23,765 nt of DNA from Clostridiales bacterium (GTDB lineage Bacteria > Bacillota > Clostridia > Lachnospirales > Lachnospiraceae): NCBI GenBank assembly GCA_021204765.1, contig JAJPYU010000256.1, forward strand, positions 1 to 23,765. The letters run 5' to 3'. Within the stretch, counting starts at the first letter, position 1. Each line of letters starts with the position of its first letter. The notes beneath the pieces were generated by a model. That model had not been told where the DNA came from. It worked only from the letters and a program-made list of their open reading frames with translations, and made no database searches. Shown in pieces: positions 21,470 through 23,765 of the stretch. The translations under genes and the position numbers were made by a program.

Positions 21470-22081
21470 TTATATTGGTATGATACCTCTGCATTCGAGG
21501 AGCATGTCCAGCTGTCTGTATGTGACATCAAGGCTCTGATTGTTATCAATTTCCTCATTACACCCCGCTCTAAACTCCTCCTCGCTAAGCTGGGCTGCGA
21601 AGATGCTGTCAATCTTCCCATCGGAATATCCCCGGCTGGCTTTAAGACGCCCCCGGCGATTACCCTCGGCGGTATAAATATACCACAGTTCGTCGCAGAT
21701 TTCACCATAATTTTCCTCGATCAGAAGAGCCGCCTCCAGCACCAGGATATCCAGCTCTCCCCGCTCCGTCTCATAAGCGTACTGCTGCCGGACATAATCC
21801 TTCACTGCGGGATGCACCAGGGCATCCAGGGCTGTCCTTTTCTTCTCATTCGAAAAGAGCACTCCCGCCAGGGCGGGCCTGTCTATCCTCCCGTCAGGCA
21901 GCCAGACATTCTCCGCCCCGAACAGCTCCCGCAGCGCGCCATAGCATCCCCCTCCCGGCTCCATGACCTGATGTGCAATCTCATCGGCTCTCATTACCCG
22001 ACATTTATAATTCTCTTCCATATATGCAAGTATGGCGGATTTCCCCGCACCTACCCCACCGGTTATTCCTATAAAAATCAC
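21470..22081 (-). CDS. coaE: dephospho-CoA kinase
   Basis: Cytoplasmic P-loop kinase that phosphorylates dephospho-CoA at the ribose 3' hydroxyl, the last step of CoA synthesis. It is 203 aa, a normal size. Walker A G-G-V-G-A-G-K-S (8-15), the lid/CoA region R-A-D-E-I-A-H-Q-V (~31-39) and L-V-L-E-A-A-L-L-I-E (~112-121) are present. The start is GTG at 22079-22081, supported by AAGGAG 7 nt upstream. It follows the toxin gene by only 20 bp, so it is probably read from the toxin-antitoxin promoter or from polA. coaE next to polA is a common Firmicutes arrangement, so the toxin pair looks inserted between them. Confidence 0.93.
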   Translation of the reverse strand: MIFIGITGGVGAGKSAILAYMEENYKCRVMRADEIAHQVMEPGGGCYGALRELFGAENVWLPDGRIDRPALAGVLFSNEKKRTALDALVHPAVKDYVRQQYAYETERGELDILVLEAALLIEENYGEICDELWYIYTAEGNRRGRLKASRGYSDGKIDSIFAAQLSEEEFRAGCNEEIDNNQSLDVTYRQLDMLLECRGIIPI

Positions 22082-22101
22082 GATTTTCTCCTTAAACGAA
22101 T

Positions 22102-22449
22102 TTATTCTCTCCAGTAATCCTCCGAATCAGGATCAGAATTATCTATTCCAAAGAGCTTCCACATGAAATCTTCACGTTCATTATAAATATCCACAATGTA
22201 TACGGTATCGCCTGTCAATCTGTAAAAGATATAATTATGCTCTGTAAACATAACTCTGTAATCACAGGGGATATCAATAATATTTCTCACAGATTCCCCA
22301 CTATTCTCAAATGTCTGGAGTCGACGGATAGAAGCAGTCATCCTGAGAATAACTTTTTGGGCGGTTGTCCTGCCGAATTTAACATTAATGTCATGCCTGA
22401 TTGCATGCAGTTTTGCCCTGGCAGCCGGCGAATATTTTAACTTCTTCAA
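22102..22449 (-). CDS. RelE/ParE-family toxin
   Basis: Predicted type II toxin of 115 aa with the RelE/ParE fold. There is a basic N-terminal helix pair (Y-S-P-A-A-R-A-K-L-H-A-I), a core strand with Y-R-V-M-F-T, then I-F-Y-R-L and V-Y-I-V-D-I-Y-N-E-R-E-D-F, as in the RelE-like mRNA interferase branch. The tail past residue ~100 is acidic and longer than usual. The start is TTG at 22447-22449, which overlaps the antitoxin stop in TTGA; GGAGG lies 7 nt upstream. Antitoxin-first order with overlap fits a coupled toxin-antitoxin operon. Whether it cleaves mRNA or poisons gyrase is not decidable here. Confidence 0.85.
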   Translation of the reverse strand: MKKLKYSPAARAKLHAIRHDINVKFGRTTAQKVILRMTASIRRLQTFENSGESVRNIIDIPCDYRVMFTEHNYIFYRLTGDTVYIVDIYNEREDFMWKLFGIDNSDPDSEDYWRE

Positions 22450-22709
22450 GCGATATCCTCCAGCAATTCTTTTTCAATGTCGTCCGCGTCGATCCATCCT
22501 TCTTCATCGGCAGACTTCTCCGCATATTTCAACTTCTCAAACAGCGTATATGCGGCGCGATATCTGTCAAGCTCATCAATTTCTGCCATTGAAAGGATGC
22601 CATATTCACCATGGCCGTTTCTCGTCAGATATACCCTCCTGGATTTATCAACCTGCTTTAGGACCTCAGTATAATTTCTCAGATCAGATATAGGCTTAAT
22701 ATTTGGCAT
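22446..22709 (-). CDS. Phd/YefM-family antitoxin
   Basis: 87-aa antitoxin of the Phd/YefM type that would bind the adjacent toxin and, with it, repress its own promoter. The N-terminal dimerisation/DNA-binding part reads I-K-P-I-S-D-L-R-N-Y and continues with V-Y-L-T-R-N-G-H-G-E-Y-G-I-L-S, both characteristic. The C-terminus is acidic (E-E-G-W-I-D-A-D-D-I-E-K-E) and should be the toxin-binding segment. AAGGAGG lies about 6 nt before the ATG. The gene overlaps the toxin start by 4 nt and has its own promoter and operator. Confidence 0.88.
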   Translation of the reverse strand: MPNIKPISDLRNYTEVLKQVDKSRRVYLTRNGHGEYGILSMAEIDELDRYRAAYTLFEKLKYAEKSADEEGWIDADDIEKELLEDIA

Positions 22710-22736
22710 GTTACGCCTCCTTCACAAATTTTACTT

Positions 22737-22779
22737 ATTCTACTGCTTTATACACGAATTTGCAAGCAAATTAACGTGT
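22737..22779 (-). promoter_or_regulatory. toxin-antitoxin promoter with palindromic operator
   Basis: On the minus strand a -35 TTGCAA (22760-22765), a 17-bp spacer and a -10 TAGAAT (22737-22742). The -35 lies at the centre of an inverted repeat at 22752-22779: AATTTGC-AA-GCAAATT flanked by ACACG and CGTGT arms. Such a palindrome over the promoter fits autorepression by the antitoxin or the antitoxin-toxin complex. Confidence 0.75.
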
Positions 22780-22817
22780 GAATTTTTACAAAATCAACTT
22801 CCATGCAGGTATTACTG

Positions 22818-23765
22818 TCAGTGTGCCTGAAGCCAGTTCTCACCTGTGTTTACGTCCACTTCCAGATCTACTGCCAGGGACGCTGCGCCGCGCATCTCCT
22901 CCCCAACGATGACTGCGGCCCTCTCCGCCTCCTTGGCAGGGGCCTCTATGAGCAGCTCATCATGGACCTGCAGGATAAGCTTCGAGGCAAGCCCCTCTGC
23001 GGCCAGCCGCCTGGCGACCCGTATCATGGCTATCTTTATGATGTCCGCCGCCGTGCCCTGTATAGGGGAATTCATGGCGATGCGCTCCCCGAACTGGCGT
23101 TGCATGAAGTTCCCGGATGAGAGCTCCGGCACCGGCCTGCGCCGCCCATACATGGTCACCGCATACCCTCTCTCCTTTGCGTCCTTCACCGCCTTATCCA
23201 GGTAGGCTTTGATGCCTGGGAAAGTTGCGAAATAGCTATTGATATACTCCTCGGCCTCTTTTCTGGAAATGCTTAGATCCTGGCTCAATCCAAAGGAGCT
23301 GATGCCGTAGACTATCCCGAAATTCACCGCCTTGGCATTGCGGCGCATGAGGGGCGTCACCTCCTCCGGCGGCACATGGAAGACCTGGGAGGCCGTGATC
23401 CTGTGGATGTCCTCGGCGTGCCTGTACGCATTTATGAGATTCTCATCCTCGGACATGTGGGCCAGTATCCTCAGCTCTATCTGGGAGTAGTCCGCGTCGA
23501 TAAATACACATCCCGGCCTGGGGATAAAGACTTTCCGGAAAAGCTTTCCCATCTCCATCCTGATGGGGATATTCTGCAGGTTCGGGTCAGTGCTGGATAG
23601 CCGCCCGGTAGCCGTGATGGTCTGGTTAAAGGTGGTGTGTATCCGCCCGTCCGCCCTGATGCAGGATGCCAGTCCCTCAGCGTAGGTGGATTTAAACTTG
23701 GTGAGCTGTCTGTATTCCAGTATCTCAGACACTATGGGGTGCTCCGGCGCCAGCTTTTGCTGGAC
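22818..23765 (-). CDS. polA: DNA polymerase I, C-terminal polymerase domain (runs off the window)
   Basis: Family A DNA polymerase used in repair and Okazaki-fragment processing. The last 315 residues are visible. Motif A is D-Y-S-Q-I-E-L-R-I-L-A-H, motif B is R-R-N-A-K-A-V-N-F-G-I-V-Y-G, and motif C is Q-V-H-D-E-L-L-I-E, with T-A-T-G-R-L-S-S-T-D-P-N-L-Q-N-I-P before motif A. The stop is TGA at 22818-22820. The frame is open to the window edge (reading V-Q-Q-K-L-A-P-E-H-P), so the gene continues outside. No terminator is evident before the toxin-antitoxin promoter. All catalytic residues of the palm are intact. Confidence 0.96.
   Translation of the reverse strand, partial: VQQKLAPEHPIVSEILEYRQLTKFKSTYAEGLASCIRADGRIHTTFNQTITATGRLSSTDPNLQNIPIRMEMGKLFRKVFIPRPGCVFIDADYSQIELRILAHMSEDENLINAYRHAEDIHRITASQVFHVPPEEVTPLMRRNAKAVNFGIVYGISSFGLSQDLSISRKEAEEYINSYFATFPGIKAYLDKAVKDAKERGYAVTMYGRRRPVPELSSGNFMQRQFGERIAMNSPIQGTAADIIKIAMIRVARRLAAEGLASKLILQVHDELLIEAPAKEAERAAVIVGEEMRGAASLAVDLEVDVNTGENWLQAH

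Noticed and set aside
21245..22117. Plus-strand ORF of 290 codons opposite yycJ-like and coaE
   Set aside because: It spans two well-supported minus-strand genes and their gap, with low-complexity composition and no recognisable domain.
1..23765. CRISPR array, tRNA or rRNA genes, prophage
   Set aside because: No regularly spaced short repeats, no cloverleaf or rRNA segments and no phage genes were seen; the only large repeat is the 1492-bp tandem pair.

Overview
This 23.8 kb window most likely comes from a mid-GC Clostridia (Firmicutes) chromosome. The gene content and order look Lachnospiraceae-like, but that is inferred from content, not from a search. Every gene I can support is on the minus strand, so transcription runs from high to low coordinates. 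Supporting traits are a dcw division/cell-wall cluster with an SpoVD/FtsI-type PBP and DivIB, a class B sortase, a stand-alone AICAR transformylase beside a PurO-type IMP cyclohydrolase, the UPF0237 ACT / UPF0210 pair, strong AGGAGG-type ribosome binding sites, and sigma-A-like promoters with 17-bp spacers.

Layout in the order of transcription. (a) 23765-20300: the 3' end of polA, then a Phd/YefM-RelE toxin-antitoxin pair with its own promoter and palindromic operator, then coaE, a YycJ/WalJ-type metallo-beta-lactamase-fold protein, and an ACT-domain protein. (b) 20260-16884: UPF0210, then the two enzymes for the last two steps of IMP synthesis, closed by a hairpin terminator. (c) 16703-14735: amt, an ammonium transporter fused to a C-terminal PII (GlnB) domain. 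It is preceded by a leader of about 170 nt with a 10-bp closing stem and an intrinsic terminator directly upstream of the amt ribosome binding site, so it looks attenuated. (d) 15827-12844: a perfect tandem duplication with a 1492-bp period. It creates an extra in-frame chimeric gene, MraZ residues 1-44 joined to Amt-PII residues 225-587, with its own copy of the mraZ promoter and operators. (e) 12974-3075: the dcw run mraZ, rsmH, ftsL-like, pbp, mraY, murD, ftsW, divIB, ftsZ, without murG, murE/F or ftsA. (f) 3010-1: an L,D-transpeptidase, a class B sortase and the 5' part of argS.

The genes fit a growth and nitrogen theme. Ammonium uptake and PII sensing, and purine synthesis, lie immediately upstream of the division and peptidoglycan operon. 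The mraZ control region holds a sigma-A promoter, four phased GTGG boxes expected for MraZ autoregulation, and a perfect DnaA box followed by a near-match. The most unusual things here are the tandem duplication with its in-frame MraZ'-'Amt-PII chimera and the amt leader attenuator. No gene-free stretch is unexplained: the longest (16499-16883) holds the amt leader, the amt promoter, an AT-rich palindrome and the purine-operon terminator.
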